Shown here one piece after another: positions 17,445 through 26,734 of a stretch of DNA of 64,000 nucleotides (position 1 is its first letter; every line of letters starts with the position of its first letter). Source of the DNA: Acinetobacter soli (lineage in GTDB: Bacteria; Pseudomonadota; Gammaproteobacteria; Pseudomonadales; Moraxellaceae); NCBI RefSeq assembly GCF_000760595.1, contig NZ_BBNM01000007.1, forward strand, positions 108,836 through 172,835, given 5' to 3'. Position numbers and translations under genes: made by a program. A model generated the notes under the pieces. That model did no database searches. It saw only the letters and a program-made list of their open reading frames with translations, and was not told where the DNA came from.

Positions 17445-17900
17445 TTATATCGTAGGTACAAAGCTTTTTTCTTGCGATGACAATCCATTGGCAATCACAG
17501 TTTGATGATAAAGACGCGCTTCTGCAAGCGCAAAAGGATTAAAATGCTCGTGAGTCAGTTGCTCTGCAATATGTCCCACAACATTCATATGACACACCAC
17601 CACAATCGACTCAAAAGGTAATTGTGCCAGCCATTCAATTGCATCTTTGGCATCATCTTCAGGCTTGATTTTATCACATATCAAAACTGGCACATTTGGA
17701 AAAATCTGCTGTATATGCTGTAGTGTTTCTTGCGCACGAAGTAGAGGACTCACCACAAAAATCTCAGGATTAACCTGCTCTTTAAGAAACTGGGCAGTTT
17801 GTTTGGCCTGTGCATGCCCCAGTGCCGTAAGTGGTCGTGTCATATCATTTCCGTCAAGCGCTGGAGATGCTTCTCCATGACGAACTAAAGTAAGTTGCAT
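17445..17900 (-). CDS. sixA: phosphohistidine phosphatase SixA
   Basis: A 151-residue histidine phosphatase superfamily protein with the catalytic RHG motif at the start (TLVRHGEASP) and the second catalytic His in VVCHMNVVGH near residue 103. Its small size and the sequence DMTRPLTALGHAQA match SixA, which dephosphorylates phosphohistidine in phosphorelay or PTS proteins. It follows gpsA by 56 bases and precedes gspL, all leftward. The family is certain; the in vivo substrate is inferred. Confidence 0.9.
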   Translation of the reverse strand: MQLTLVRHGEASPALDGNDMTRPLTALGHAQAKQTAQFLKEQVNPEIFVVSPLLRAQETLQHIQQIFPNVPVLICDKIKPEDDAKDAIEWLAQLPFESIVVVCHMNVVGHIAEQLTHEHFNPFALAEARLYHQTVIANGLSSQEKSFVPTI

Positions 17901-17956
17901 AACAATTCCTTAAAAATTATCGCGTTATTATATCGGCTGTTTGTTACATTTATTCT

Positions 17957-19030
17957 TCAAACTTGATGATGCGGTAATACAAACTCAACATCACTGCGGT
18001 GTCCGTTTTTCATGAGGGCCAAAGCAATATTTAAAGGTGGCGCACCTTCAAAAATCACTTCATATAATGCATTGGTAATCGGCATATAAACATCTAACTC
18101 CTGTGCACGAGTACGCACTTGCACGATGGTATTGATGCCCTCCGCGGTTTGTCCTAGAGCCTTAACGGCTTCATCTAAGGTTTTACCTGAACCTAAAGCA
18201 TAACCAATCTGATAATTACGGCTCAGCGGGCTATTACAGGTCGCAAACAGATCGCCCACACCAGAAAGCCCTAAAAAGGTCAATGGATTAGCTCCCAGCT
18301 TCACGGCAAAGCGACTCATTTCAGCCAGTGCACGGGTAATAATCATACTTTTGGTGTTTTCACCAATATTATGCGCGACCGCCATACCCATAGCGATTGC
18401 ATAAATATTTTTGAGCGCCCCACCAAGCTCTACGCCGTGTACATCGTCACTTCCAAACACACGAAACAGAGCACTATGCAATGCATGCTGAACCGCATAA
18501 CGAACCAGTTCGGAGTCGCTTGCAATAACAGTACCAGACGGCATGCCGGCGACAATTTCTTTGGCAAGATTTGGACCAGATAACACACCATAAGGGACTT
18601 CGGGTAACTCGTTTCGAATAATTTCGCTCATAAAGCTAAATGAATTGGCTTCAATGCCTTTAGTGAGTGAAATTACAGCCTGCGCGCTAATAAAGGGTGA
18701 AATCTGCTTGATGACTTCGCGAAAAGAATGGCTTGGAATAGCCACCAAAATAATATCGCGATCACGCACCGCAAGCTCAAGATCAGAAACTGCTTTTAAT
18801 CCCGCCTCTAAGTTAAAGTCTGGTAAGTATCGCTGGTTAATGTGTGTATGATTGATTTCATCTGCCATGCTCTGATCACGAATCCAGATCATGGTGTCAC
18901 AGCCATTACGGGTGGCCAGATTGGCCATTGCCGTACCAAAACTTCCCCCACCCAAAACGGTTACACGCAGCGCGGTTTTCTGATCCACTGCAACGGGCTC
19001 TACGAGATCAGTAAATTTCAAATCGGTCAT
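17957..19030 (-). CDS. gpsA: glycerol-3-phosphate dehydrogenase [NAD(P)+]
   Basis: A 357-residue enzyme reducing dihydroxyacetone phosphate to sn-glycerol 3-phosphate for phospholipid synthesis. The N-terminal dinucleotide site GGGSFGTAMANLATRNG starts near residue 28. The helical substrate domain follows, with the catalytic Lys in VELGGALKNIYAIAMG near residue 205. Compared with E. coli GpsA (339 residues) it has about 18 extra N-terminal residues. It is followed by sixA and preceded at 21 bases by the nitroreductase gene. Confidence 0.96.
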   Translation of the reverse strand: MTDLKFTDLVEPVAVDQKTALRVTVLGGGSFGTAMANLATRNGCDTMIWIRDQSMADEINHTHINQRYLPDFNLEAGLKAVSDLELAVRDRDIILVAIPSHSFREVIKQISPFISAQAVISLTKGIEANSFSFMSEIIRNELPEVPYGVLSGPNLAKEIVAGMPSGTVIASDSELVRYAVQHALHSALFRVFGSDDVHGVELGGALKNIYAIAMGMAVAHNIGENTKSMIITRALAEMSRFAVKLGANPLTFLGLSGVGDLFATCNSPLSRNYQIGYALGSGKTLDEAVKALGQTAEGINTIVQVRTRAQELDVYMPITNALYEVIFEGAPPLNIALALMKNGHRSDVEFVLPHHQV

Positions 19031-19051
19031 GCTTAATCCTGTTTTTTATTT

Positions 19052-19630
19052 TTAGCGAGTCGGCCACTGGGTCACGTAATCTTCAATTTTCACCTCAGCG
19101 CGCGGTGAAATAGATTTGGCAGCTGTTCCGACGTAAATAATACCAGAGATTAAGTCACGCGCTTCAAGACCTAAATGCTGTTTTAACCAGATTGATTCAA
19201 TCACTGCACCAGTGCGCCACATTGTCGAGAAACCTTGTGCCTGTAGTGACAACAAAAAGTTTTGAATGGCAGCACCCGTACTTAAAGTTTGTTCAAATAA
19301 AGGGACTTTAGGATGATCTTGATAGTGCGTTGCTGCAATCACCAGCAATGGCGCACGAAATGGATGCTGCTTCACACGATCTAACTGATTTGGATCGGTT
19401 TCACCAAGATCTTGTAATGCCTGTACTAACGCTTCGCCAAATGCAGCACGCTGCTCTGTATCAATCACAAAAAAACGTGTCGGTTTTAATCGATGATGAT
19501 CAGGTGCGGTCAATGCAGCTTGAAAAGCTTGATTTAACTGTTGTGCTGAAGGTGCAGGCTCAGTTAGCTGTCCAATCGATTGACGTTGATGAATTACATG
19601 ATGAATTTGGCTGGCGTCTAACTCTGTCAT
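19052..19630 (-). CDS. nitroreductase family protein (YdjA-like)
   Basis: A 192-residue FMN-dependent oxidoreductase of the small nitroreductase branch. The N-terminal RQSIGQL segment corresponds to the FMN-phosphate-binding R-x-S motif. APDHHRLKPTRFFVI and GAAIQNFLLSLQAQGFSTMW (near residue 130) are typical of YdjA-like proteins. It probably acts as a dimer on quinones or nitro compounds; the physiological substrate is unknown. It is the likely first gene of the leftward run that continues into gpsA. Confidence 0.88.
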   Translation of the reverse strand: MTELDASQIHHVIHQRQSIGQLTEPAPSAQQLNQAFQAALTAPDHHRLKPTRFFVIDTEQRAAFGEALVQALQDLGETDPNQLDRVKQHPFRAPLLVIAATHYQDHPKVPLFEQTLSTGAAIQNFLLSLQAQGFSTMWRTGAVIESIWLKQHLGLEARDLISGIIYVGTAAKSISPRAEVKIEDYVTQWPTR

Positions 19631-19837
19631 TTATATTAAATCTAAATCATAAAACTCAAGTTAGAGTAGCACATTCGTAATGTATTGCTCTATGTTCAAC
19701 TTGGGCTTTTCACAAGATTTCTATTGTCATTTCATCCAAGATGCATAACCGCATCAAAACCTATACAACACCTAAAACGTAAGCTGCAAAAAAAATGTTC
19801 AAATACAGAAGTGTCTTAAAAATCGAGTAATGAGAAA

Positions 19838-20215
19838 ATGAACTACAAAATATTAAGTACTTTGCTGGCAGGTGGTATTTTGGTGCTGTCTGGTTGCGCC
19901 ACCACCCCATCTGCAACAAATGCCATCATGCTGGCAAATAATCAATACGAAGTCACCGGAATTGGCAAATCTAATTTAATTGCAAAAAATAATGCGGTGG
20001 CTGCTGCAAATAAAACCTGTGTGCGTAGCACACCAGTGATTGTAGATGAAAAAACCGAATACAATGGCGTGTTAAAAGGTGTCGTCGACGAGCAAACCGG
20101 TAAAATAGTGGAAGCCGCTGCTGGCGTGATTGGTACACTAGCAGGCAAAAATGCATCTCTCGCTAAAGATGATGACTATCAGACCACGCTTAAATTTTAC
20201 TGTAAGTCCAATTAA
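19838..20215 (+). CDS. hypothetical lipoprotein
   Basis: A 125-residue precursor with a lipobox (ILVLSGCATT, Cys20), so lipidation and envelope localisation are expected. The mature part is about 105 residues with an alanine-rich segment, a glycine/valine-rich stretch near 87-105 (IVEAAAGVIGTLAG) and two further cysteines that could pair. I recognise no named family. It has its own upstream region and shares a bidirectional terminator with the convergent helicase gene. Confidence 0.75.
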   Translation: MNYKILSTLLAGGILVLSGCATTPSATNAIMLANNQYEVTGIGKSNLIAKNNAVAAANKTCVRSTPVIVDEKTEYNGVLKGVVDEQTGKIVEAAAGVIGTLAGKNASLAKDDDYQTTLKFYCKSN

Positions 20216-20228
20216 GCACTCCAAAAAC

Positions 20229-20258
20229 AAAAAAGATCCCACTTTAGGGATCTTTTTT
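20229..20258. terminator. bidirectional intrinsic terminator
   Basis: AAAAAAGATCCC and GGGATCTTTTTT pair around ACTTTA, serving both the lipoprotein gene and the convergent rhlB-like gene. Confidence 0.9.
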
Positions 20259-20275
20259 AGCTCAGCCTCTTAAGC

Positions 20276-21427
20276 TTAGCAATAACCTTCAATTCGAGTC
20301 AGCGGTAATTTCTTTCCAATCGCTTTTTCGATTTCTGGCAAATAAAACGCATCGTCTTCTGAAAGAAAACTAATACTTACACCTTGCGTTCCCGCACGAC
20401 CTGTACGACCAATCCGGTGCACATAGTCATCAGACTGCTCTGGCAAAGTAAAGTTGACCACATGTGATACACCATCCACATGAATCCCGCGACCAGCAAC
20501 ATCGGTTGCAATCATGATGTTGTTTTTACCCTGCTTGAACTGTTCGAGCATTTTAAGACGCTTATCTTGAGCAATTTCACCCGACAACATTCCCACTTTG
20601 TAGCCATCCTTTTTAAGATGATCATACAAGCGGCGTACCTGATCACGGCGATTGGCAAAAATCATGACTTTATCAATCGGCTCTTCGCGCAAAATATCTT
20701 GCAAAAGACGATATTTGTCCTGTTTTGCAACCACATAAACACGCTGTTCAACATCGTTATTGGTTTTTTGCTCAGGTTCAATTTCTACTGTAACCGGCTC
20801 ATGCAACCACTGACGCGCCAAATTTAGAACATCATAACTAAATGTTGCCGAGAACATGAGGGTTTGACGTTGTTCTTTACGTGGCGAAAAACGCACAATA
20901 CGTTTTACAGATGGAATGAATCCCATGTCCAGTAAGCGATCGGCTTCATCAATCACCAGAAATTCGATTTGATCCAACCAAACTTCTTTTTGCTCGACAA
21001 AATCAATCAAACGACCGGGGGTCGCCACCAGAATATCCAGAACTTTTTCGTTGAGGGGTTTCTTTTGTTTGTCGAAATCGACACCACCCACCAAAGTGAG
21101 TAAATTTAACCCTGTGAAGCGAGTCAACTCTTTTGCATCACTTTCGATTTGCAAAGCCAGTTCACGCGTTGGTGCAAGAATCAGTGCACGTGGTTCACCA
21201 CGGTAGCGCTGTTCTTTAATGGGGTTATTCAACAAATCATTGATTACACTGATCAGAAAGGCAGCGGTTTTACCCGTTCCCGTTTGCGCTCGACCAATTG
21301 CGTCATGCCCTGCCAATGTATATTTTAAAACCTTTTGCTGAATTGGGGTCATTTGTGTAAACCCTAATGCATCAATCGCTTTTTTCAGTTGCGGATGTAA
21401 ATTCAAGGTTTCAAAACCAGATACCAT
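20276..21427 (-). CDS. rhlB: DEAD-box RNA helicase, RhlB-like
   Basis: A 383-residue DEAD-box protein with the full motif set: Q motif ([13 protein letters not shown]), AQTGTGKT near residue 45, PTRELA, DEAD in [16 protein letters not shown] in MFSATF, and [10 protein letters not shown] near 340. It lacks long N- or C-terminal extensions, consistent with RhlB-type helicases that unwind RNA, often within the degradosome. A degradosome link is only inferred from the name. It is convergent with the lipoprotein gene. Confidence 0.88.
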   Translation of the reverse strand: MVSGFETLNLHPQLKKAIDALGFTQMTPIQQKVLKYTLAGHDAIGRAQTGTGKTAAFLISVINDLLNNPIKEQRYRGEPRALILAPTRELALQIESDAKELTRFTGLNLLTLVGGVDFDKQKKPLNEKVLDILVATPGRLIDFVEQKEVWLDQIEFLVIDEADRLLDMGFIPSVKRIVRFSPRKEQRQTLMFSATFSYDVLNLARQWLHEPVTVEIEPEQKTNNDVEQRVYVVAKQDKYRLLQDILREEPIDKVMIFANRRDQVRRLYDHLKKDGYKVGMLSGEIAQDKRLKMLEQFKQGKNNIMIATDVAGRGIHVDGVSHVVNFTLPEQSDDYVHRIGRTGRAGTQGVSISFLSEDDAFYLPEIEKAIGKKLPLTRIEGYC

Positions 21428-21478
21428 AAACTCGTGCTCTAACGTTAATCACTCTGATGTAGTCAGTAGTATAAAACA

Positions 21479-21509
21479 AAAACGCTCCAATTTAAAAAAT
21501 TGGAGCGTC
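21479..21509 (-). terminator. terminator of the cold-shock gene
   Basis: ACGCTCCAATTT pairs with AAATTGGAGCGT; on the minus strand the stem is followed by TTTTTGTTTT. Confidence 0.85.
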
Positions 21510-21528
21510 AGTCAATCAATTAGATTGA

Positions 21529-21741
21529 TTAGTCTAAAGGCTGAACGTTTTCAGCCTGAAAACCTTTTTGACCTTGTACAACGCTGAATTCTACGCGTTG
21601 ACCATCACGAAGTGAACGATGGCCATCACCCATAATTGCACGGAAATGAACGAATACGTCATCACCGCCATTGCGTTGAATAAAGCCAAAGCCCTTGGTA
21701 TCGTTAAACCACTTTACTACACCTTGTTCACGAGCTGTCAT
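21529..21741 (-). CDS. cold-shock domain protein (CspA family)
   Basis: A 70-residue single cold-shock domain. RNP1 is KGFGFIQ (residues about 16-22) and RNP2 is DVFVHFRAI (about 28-36), so it binds single-stranded nucleic acid and likely acts as an RNA chaperone. Length is normal. The start is preceded by a GGA-containing site. About 370 non-coding bases upstream leave room for a structured leader of the kind found on cspA mRNAs. Which of several paralogues it is cannot be decided from this window. Confidence 0.93.
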   Translation of the reverse strand: MTAREQGVVKWFNDTKGFGFIQRNGGDDVFVHFRAIMGDGHRSLRDGQRVEFSVVQGQKGFQAENVQPLD

Positions 21742-22113
21742 AAGTCAATCCTCAGAAGTTAAATTAAAGGACCTTCCGGTGTTGCAAACAGCATAGCAAA
21801 CAAGATTCAAAATTCTTTGTTATTTCAAAGCTTGTAATCATTCTGTAAAACTATCAACAATTTCCCGGTTACATCCATTTGTTAAAGGGTTAATAACAAT
21901 TATTTTTGATAACGCATAAATCCTAAAACCACTCGAGATTAACATGGGTTGATCACAATTAATAGATTTATTTTTGCTATTTATCTTCATTTTTTAACTA
22001 AATTTTTTATCGACTTGATCGGGAATTTTTTTAGCAGTTTGATTGTGGTTTTTACCTGTGCTTGATTTTCTGCTAGAGTAGCTTTTCAAGTGTGCAACCC
22101 ATCGTTTTTATTG
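21742..22113. other. 372-base intergenic region between csp and tusA-like genes
   Basis: No convincing gene. It must hold the leader and promoter of the leftward cold-shock gene and the promoter of the rightward TusA-like gene. It is AT-rich, with several TTGTTA/TAACAA-type stretches around 21880-21920, but no hexamer pair I would defend. Confidence 0.5.
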
Positions 22114-22356
22114 ATGCAAGATTCAGTTTCTTCACTTTCTGTTATTGAGATTAATGCCATGGGTCAACCCTGCCCTATGCCGCTATTGATGCTTAAACGT
22201 CAACTTAAAAAGACAACCGGCCCTCAAGCCTTTAAACTTTTGTCATCTGACCCGCACAGTGAAATTGATGTAACACGATATTGCCAAATCAATCAACTGG
22301 CTTGTAAATTGACTAAAATATCAGACCACGAATTTCATTACTTGATTGAATCTTAA
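22114..22356 (+). CDS. TusA/SirA-family sulfur carrier protein
   Basis: An 80-residue protein with the family signature INAMGQPCPMPLLMLKRQLK; the conserved Cys-Pro pair carries the persulfide sulfur in TusA. It likely relays sulfur to tRNA 2-thiouridine or other acceptors. I chose the ATG at 22114; an upstream in-frame GTG at 22090 would add eight residues, and neither has a good ribosome-binding site. It is 131 bases upstream of rpoH in the same direction. Confidence 0.87.
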   Translation: MQDSVSSLSVIEINAMGQPCPMPLLMLKRQLKKTTGPQAFKLLSSDPHSEIDVTRYCQINQLACKLTKISDHEFHYLIES

Positions 22357-22487
22357 TCATTTATTATTTAACATATTGCGCTTAGTGTCTATAAAACTTT
22401 ACATTTCTCTACCCAATCTTTCTTAATTATGAAGGTGCTTCACATTAAGATGTTTTTATTGGTTATACCATCCTATAAGGAGTACTC

Positions 22488-23357
22488 ATGAGTGACAGCA
22501 GCAATCAGTTGATGCCCCTGTCATTATCTGCGCCCGGTGTAAATTTAGGTGCCTATATCAGCACTGTAAACCAAATCCCAATTCTGACTGCCGAGCAGGA
22601 AAAAGAGCTGGCTGAACGTTACTACTACGATCAAGATCTTGATGCAGCTAAATTGCTGGTGATGTCTCATCTTCGTTTCGTGGTGCACATCGCGCGTAGT
22701 TATGCAGGCTATGGCCTACCTCAAGGCGACCTTATCCAGGAAGGAAATCTAGGTTTGATGAAAGCGGTAAAACGCTTTGATCCAAATATGGGCGTGCGTC
22801 TTGTTTCCTTTGCTGTGCATTGGATTAAAGCAGAAATTCATGAATACGTGATTCGCAACTGGCGTATTGTTAAGATCGCCACCACGAAAGCCCAGCGAAA
22901 ACTGTTTTTCAATCTGCGTAGCTTAAAAAAATCCAGCAAAAAACTGACTCTCGAAGAAGCACAATCAATCGCTAATGATTTGAATGTGACACCAGAGCAA
23001 GTATTGGAAATGGAAGGTCGTTTAACTGCCTACGATGCGGCTTTTGAAGCGCAAGGCGACGATGACGATGATTCATCCACCCACGTTGCACCTGCACTGT
23101 ATTTAGAAGATAGTCGTTACGACCCTGCACGACTGGTTGAAGACGAAGACTACGAAGAGCAAAGTTCAAGCGCGTTACACGAAGCAATGAACCAGCTCGA
23201 TGATCGTTCGAGAAATATCTTGCAACGACGCTGGCTAGACGACGATAAATCGACCTTGCATGAACTTGCGGCCGAGTACAATGTATCTGCAGAGCGTATT
23301 CGTCAGCTAGAAAAAAATGCCATGGAAAAGATCAAGGTGGCAATGTCTGCAACCTAG
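22488..23357 (+). CDS. rpoH: RNA polymerase heat-shock sigma factor RpoH (sigma-32)
   Basis: A 289-residue group 3-like sigma factor. Region 2 contains [20 protein letters not shown] near residues 82-101 and the -10-reading segment [19 protein letters not shown]. The RpoH-box region follows ([14 protein letters not shown] near 129-142). Region 4 has [24 protein letters not shown] near the end. It directs transcription of chaperone and protease genes; clpB, 15 kb away in this window, has a matching promoter. The start has a strong AAGGAGT site. A terminator follows the stop. Confidence 0.97.
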   Translation: MSDSSNQLMPLSLSAPGVNLGAYISTVNQIPILTAEQEKELAERYYYDQDLDAAKLLVMSHLRFVVHIARSYAGYGLPQGDLIQEGNLGLMKAVKRFDPNMGVRLVSFAVHWIKAEIHEYVIRNWRIVKIATTKAQRKLFFNLRSLKKSSKKLTLEEAQSIANDLNVTPEQVLEMEGRLTAYDAAFEAQGDDDDDSSTHVAPALYLEDSRYDPARLVEDEDYEEQSSSALHEAMNQLDDRSRNILQRRWLDDDKSTLHELAAEYNVSAERIRQLEKNAMEKIKVAMSAT

Positions 23358-23379
23358 TTTGATCGATGATGGAAAACTT

Positions 23380-23405
23380 AAGGGCCAAGTGCCCTTTTGT
23401 TTTGT
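23380..23405 (+). terminator. terminator of rpoH
   Basis: AAGGGC and GCCCTT pair around CAAGT, followed by TTTTGTTTTG. Confidence 0.8.
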
Positions 23406-23473
23406 TTGACTATTTTGAGCTTTCCCTTTTTATGCTAAGGTTCTAGCGTCTTTTTCTTAAGAATAGTGCGCTT

Positions 23474-23839
23474 ATGTGGATCGCAGTTTCAGCGGTTAAT
23501 CTGGCTCTAGCCGTGATATTAGGCGCCTTTGGTGCACACGGTTTAAAAGCACATGCATCTGTAGATCAGCTTGGTTGGTGGCAGACCGCAACCGACTATT
23601 TCTTTTATCATGCGCTGGGGCTTTTGCTACTGGGCGTACTTTCCAAGACCTATTCACAGCTCCCTATTAAGCTTCCGTTTCTTTTGATTCAGACCGGAAT
23701 TCTATTTTTCTGTGGCTCCTTGTATATCATGGCGCTTGGCATGCCCCGTATTTTGGGCGCGATTACGCCAATTGGTGGCGCACTCATGATTGCAGGCTGG
23801 CTTGTACTGGCTTGGAATGCGACGAAATACGCAAAGTAA
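23474..23839 (+). CDS. DUF423 family membrane protein
   Basis: A 121-residue protein with four predicted membrane helices, matching the DUF423 (YgdD-type) family. The family-typical N-terminus LAVILGAFGAHGLKAH is visible, followed by WWQTATDYFFYHALGLLLLG and a C-terminal GGALMIAGWLVLAW helix. Function is unknown. It precedes thiS by 12 bases and is probably the first gene of a DUF423-thiS-thiG unit. A weak TTGACT/TATGCT pair with a 19-base spacer lies at 23406-23436. Confidence 0.9.
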   Translation: MWIAVSAVNLALAVILGAFGAHGLKAHASVDQLGWWQTATDYFFYHALGLLLLGVLSKTYSQLPIKLPFLLIQTGILFFCGSLYIMALGMPRILGAITPIGGALMIAGWLVLAWNATKYAK

Positions 23840-23851
23840 TTAGGAATATTA

Positions 23852-24049
23852 ATGCAGATTTATCTCAACGGCGCGCCAAAAGATACCGCGTGCCAAAACC
23901 TGTATGAGCTCATACAAGAGCTTGCGCTTGAAGGTAAACGGTTTGCGGTAGAACTGAACGAACAAATCGTTCCTAAAAGCAAATTGGCGCAATACCAGTT
24001 ATCAGATCAAGATCGAATTGAAATTATTCACGCTGTTGGTGGCGGTTAA
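23852..24049 (+). CDS. thiS: sulfur carrier protein ThiS
   Basis: A 65-residue ubiquitin-fold protein ending in the diagnostic Gly-Gly (HAVGGG). Its C-terminal thiocarboxylate donates sulfur for the thiazole ring of thiamine. It sits 14 bases before thiG, the enzyme that uses it. The activating enzyme ThiF and the other thi genes are elsewhere. Confidence 0.95.
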   Translation: MQIYLNGAPKDTACQNLYELIQELALEGKRFAVELNEQIVPKSKLAQYQLSDQDRIEIIHAVGGG

Positions 24050-24063
24050 AAACGGAGCTTTTC

Positions 24064-24849
24064 ATGCAAGACACCCCTTTGATTATTGGTTCACGCCAGT
24101 TTCAATCTCGTCTTTTAGTCGGTACAGGTAAATACAAAGACCTACATGAAACCGATTTGGCCATCCAGGCCAGTGGTGCCGAAATTGTCACCGTTGCAAT
24201 TCGTCGCGTTAATATCGGACAACACGCAGACCAACCTAACCTGCTCTCGGTCATTCCACCCGAAAAGTACACGATTTTACCCAATACAGCCGGATGTTTT
24301 GATGCAGATAGTGCAATTCGCACCTGCATGTTGGCACGCGAACTGCTCGATGGCCACAATTTGGTGAAGCTTGAAGTCCTTGGCGATCAACAAACACTTT
24401 ATCCGAATGTCACACAAACCATCAAAGCTGCACGTACGCTGATTGATGATGGCTTTGAGATCATGGTGTATACCTCTGATGATCCAATCGTTGCGCAAGA
24501 ACTTGAAAGCATGGGCTGTGTTGCCATTATGCCTTTGGGCAGCCTAATCGGATCAGGACTGGGGATTTTAAATCCACATACTATTTCGATTATCAAAGAA
24601 AATGCCAAAGTTCCTGTACTGGTCGATGCGGGTGTTGGTACAGCAAGTGATGCTGCCATTGCCATGGAACTCGGCTGTGATGGTGTTTTGATGAATACGG
24701 CAATTGCCGCTGCACAGCAACCTGTTCTGATGGCATCTGCCATGAAAAAAGCAATTGAAGCAGGCCGTGAAGCTTATTTGGCAGGTCGTATGCCACGTAA
24801 ACGTATGGCTAATGCCAGTTCCCCAGAAACTGGTTATTTCTTTAAATAG
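24064..24849 (+). CDS. thiG: thiazole synthase ThiG
   Basis: A 261-residue TIM-barrel enzyme that assembles the thiazole phosphate moiety of thiamine from 1-deoxyxylulose 5-phosphate, dehydroglycine and ThiS thiocarboxylate. Family segments: [12 protein letters not shown] near residue 15, the NTAGC motif near 76, VKLEVLGD near 100 with the Schiff-base lysine, and [15 protein letters not shown] near 184. Length is normal. It follows thiS by 14 bases and is closed by a terminator. Confidence 0.97.
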   Translation: MQDTPLIIGSRQFQSRLLVGTGKYKDLHETDLAIQASGAEIVTVAIRRVNIGQHADQPNLLSVIPPEKYTILPNTAGCFDADSAIRTCMLARELLDGHNLVKLEVLGDQQTLYPNVTQTIKAARTLIDDGFEIMVYTSDDPIVAQELESMGCVAIMPLGSLIGSGLGILNPHTISIIKENAKVPVLVDAGVGTASDAAIAMELGCDGVLMNTAIAAAQQPVLMASAMKKAIEAGREAYLAGRMPRKRMANASSPETGYFFK

Positions 24850-24879
24850 TACGTACTATTAATTATATTGAAAATTTTC

Positions 24880-24903
24880 AAAGGATTCTTCGGAATCCTT
24901 TTT
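24880..24903 (+). terminator. terminator of thiG
   Basis: AAAGGATTC and GAATCCTTT form a tight hairpin with a TTC-type loop, followed by TTTTTC. Confidence 0.85.
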
Positions 24904-24929
24904 CGTAAGAAGAATGAGAGCAAGCACAA

Positions 24930-25619
24930 ATGCGAAAAATAATAATGGGTCTTTTAAGTGTAAGTTTTACAACAGTTACTTTTGCGAGTTCCGATCAGAA
25001 AAACTATCAACAGTTTGTACCTAAAGACTGGAAGATCATCGAAATAGCTCGTGGTGATTTAAATCATGATGGCATGGAAGATATCGTCTTGGTATTTGAG
25101 GAAAATAATCGCAAAAATATAATTCATAATGATGGATTTGGAAGCCCTAATCTCAACACCAATCCCAGAGCTTTGTTGGTGTTATTCAAAACAGCTCAGG
25201 GTTATCAGTTAATCAGTAAAAATAAAAAACTTCCTAGTGAAAATGATGCAGACTCGCCTTGTCTTGCAGATCCACTCGATGATGGTGCTGTAACGATTGC
25301 AAAAGGTATTTTAAAAATCAAATTACATTATTGGCTCAGTTGCGGCTCGTGGTATGTGACCAACAATACATTTAGCTTCCGCTACCAGAATCAAGGTTTC
25401 AAATTAATTGGTTTTGATCAAATGAGTTTTCATCGGGCTTCTGGTGAGGAAAGTTCATTGAGCATTAATTTTTCTACTGGAAAAATGAAAAAAACCACAG
25501 ATAAAAATGAGTTTGAGGAGAGTATTCAGCCCGCAAAATTCGAATGGAAAAATCTAAAAAAACAATATGATTTAAAATTGGAATCTATTAATTTTAAAGA
25601 ACCACCAGAGTTTGAATAA
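24930..25619 (+). CDS. secreted hypothetical protein with a calcium-loop-like motif
   Basis: A 229-residue precursor with a signal peptide (KIIMGLLSVSFTTVTFASS). The mature N-terminus contains DLNHDGMEDIVLVF near residues 45-58, a D-x-N-x-D-G-x-x-D loop of the EF-hand/FG-GAP kind that often binds calcium in extracytoplasmic beta proteins. Two cysteines (about 111 and 138) may form a disulphide. No named family recognised. It sits between thiG and a GST gene, flanked by terminators, so it is a single-gene unit. Confidence 0.75.
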   Translation: MRKIIMGLLSVSFTTVTFASSDQKNYQQFVPKDWKIIEIARGDLNHDGMEDIVLVFEENNRKNIIHNDGFGSPNLNTNPRALLVLFKTAQGYQLISKNKKLPSENDADSPCLADPLDDGAVTIAKGILKIKLHYWLSCGSWYVTNNTFSFRYQNQGFKLIGFDQMSFHRASGEESSLSINFSTGKMKKTTDKNEFEESIQPAKFEWKNLKKQYDLKLESINFKEPPEFE

Positions 25620-25652
25620 AAAAAACACCTCAATTACTTGAGGCATTTTTTC
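25618..25652. terminator. intrinsic terminator between convergent genes
   Basis: CCTCAA and TTGAGG pair around TTAC, with an A-run before and a T-run after, serving both the secreted protein gene and the convergent GST gene. Confidence 0.85.
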
Positions 25653-25661
25653 TGCGTATGG

Positions 25662-26273
25662 TTATGCAATCAAGCCTTCATCGCGCATCGCAATTTGTAC
25701 AGACTGTCGTTCTGCAACCTTATCACGGATCGCATTGATATGTTGATAAGGACTCAAATCATGTCCAATACTTTTTGACCAGTTGGTAATGACGAATAAA
25801 TAGGCATCTGCCGGGCCAAAGTTATCATCGACCAAGTAATCATTTTCAGACTCACTGATGGTTTTATCAATGTGCGTGAGCAGACGATCGACTTCTTTAT
25901 AGGCTTTGCTTTTTGCTTCACCTTCAAGTGGCCCACCAAAAAATACCGCATAGGCATCATGCAATTCAGAATTGAGATAACCAAGCCATTCAAGTACTTT
26001 GGCACGCCCCATTCCCGATGGTGGAATTAAATCTTGCTTCGGATCATGCTGGGCTAAAAAAGGTAAAATTGCAACATTTTCAGTCAAGATCAATCCAGGA
26101 TTAATTTCCAGTGCTGGTACATATCCTTTTGGATTGATGTCGTAATAATTTGCACCTTTTTCTGTTTGATGCGTTTTAAGGTTAACTTTTTCTAAATCAA
26201 AGTCGACATTAATTTCATTTAAAATAATATGTGCTGCGAGTGAACATGCGCCTGGTGAATAATACAACTTCAT
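25662..26273 (-). CDS. glutathione S-transferase family protein
   Basis: A 203-residue GST. The thioredoxin-fold N-terminus MKLYYSPGACSLAAHIIL is typical of the bacterial beta class, with Tyr5 and Cys10 at the known catalytic positions. The glutathione-gamma-glutamyl site follows (LTENVAILPFLAQH near residue 63), then an all-helical C-terminal domain containing the GPADAYLFVITNW segment. It probably conjugates or reduces electrophiles with glutathione. It stands alone, leftward, with about 460 bases of upstream DNA. Confidence 0.92.
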   Translation of the reverse strand: MKLYYSPGACSLAAHIILNEINVDFDLEKVNLKTHQTEKGANYYDINPKGYVPALEINPGLILTENVAILPFLAQHDPKQDLIPPSGMGRAKVLEWLGYLNSELHDAYAVFFGGPLEGEAKSKAYKEVDRLLTHIDKTISESENDYLVDDNFGPADAYLFVITNWSKSIGHDLSPYQHINAIRDKVAERQSVQIAMRDEGLIA

Positions 26274-26734
26274 ATGGGATCCTTGTTATCTAACTATTTT
26301 ATGTTCTAAAACGCTTCGAAGTCACATGCAAGGGCTATATAAACTTCCTTACAAAAAGTCGATCTAAGAAAAATTTTTATACTCTACTATTAATCAAAAA
26401 AAATTCGTCACGCAAGCGATATTGTGTGTGATCTGCTCAAAATATGAGTGAACACAATACTTCTGGCTGGGTAACAGAATGTAAGACATAGAGATCGGCA
26501 TGAGCAGCTTATCCAGCAACTTTAAATAATTGATGATGCTTTGATGATCAACCGCCTATAGTTTGTCTACAAAACAATCTACAAGATACACGTGACAAAT
26601 ACATGAAGGCATCCAATGAGCCGAGTCTTTTCCTATTCATGCTTGCTTAGTCTTGTTGAAGCTGTGATTAGCGTTTGACTTACCCCCCTAAGCATTTAAA
26701 ATACGGCATCTGAATTTTTAGTATCATCAAAATC
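26274..26734. other. 461-base intergenic region between GST and trmB
   Basis: Apart from the trmB promoter at its right end I see no gene. Short frames such as a 15-codon one from 26444 have no support. The middle part (26400-26640) is unusually mixed in composition for an AT-rich spacer, but no RNA fold or repeat stands out. Confidence 0.5.
26675..26702 (+). promoter_or_regulatory. probable trmB promoter
   Basis: TTGACT (26675-26680) and TAAAAT (26697-26702) are 16 bases apart and about 33 bases upstream of the trmB ATG. The short leader has no evident Shine-Dalgarno site. Confidence 0.6.

Noticed and set aside
23358..23851. TPP riboswitch expected near thiS-thiG
   Set aside because: I found no THI-box sequence (CUGAGA...ACCUGAUCUGG type) in the rpoH-DUF423 or DUF423-thiS spacers.
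24399..24743. 114-codon open frame opposite thiG
   Set aside because: Lies wholly inside a certain gene on the other strand with no independent start signals.
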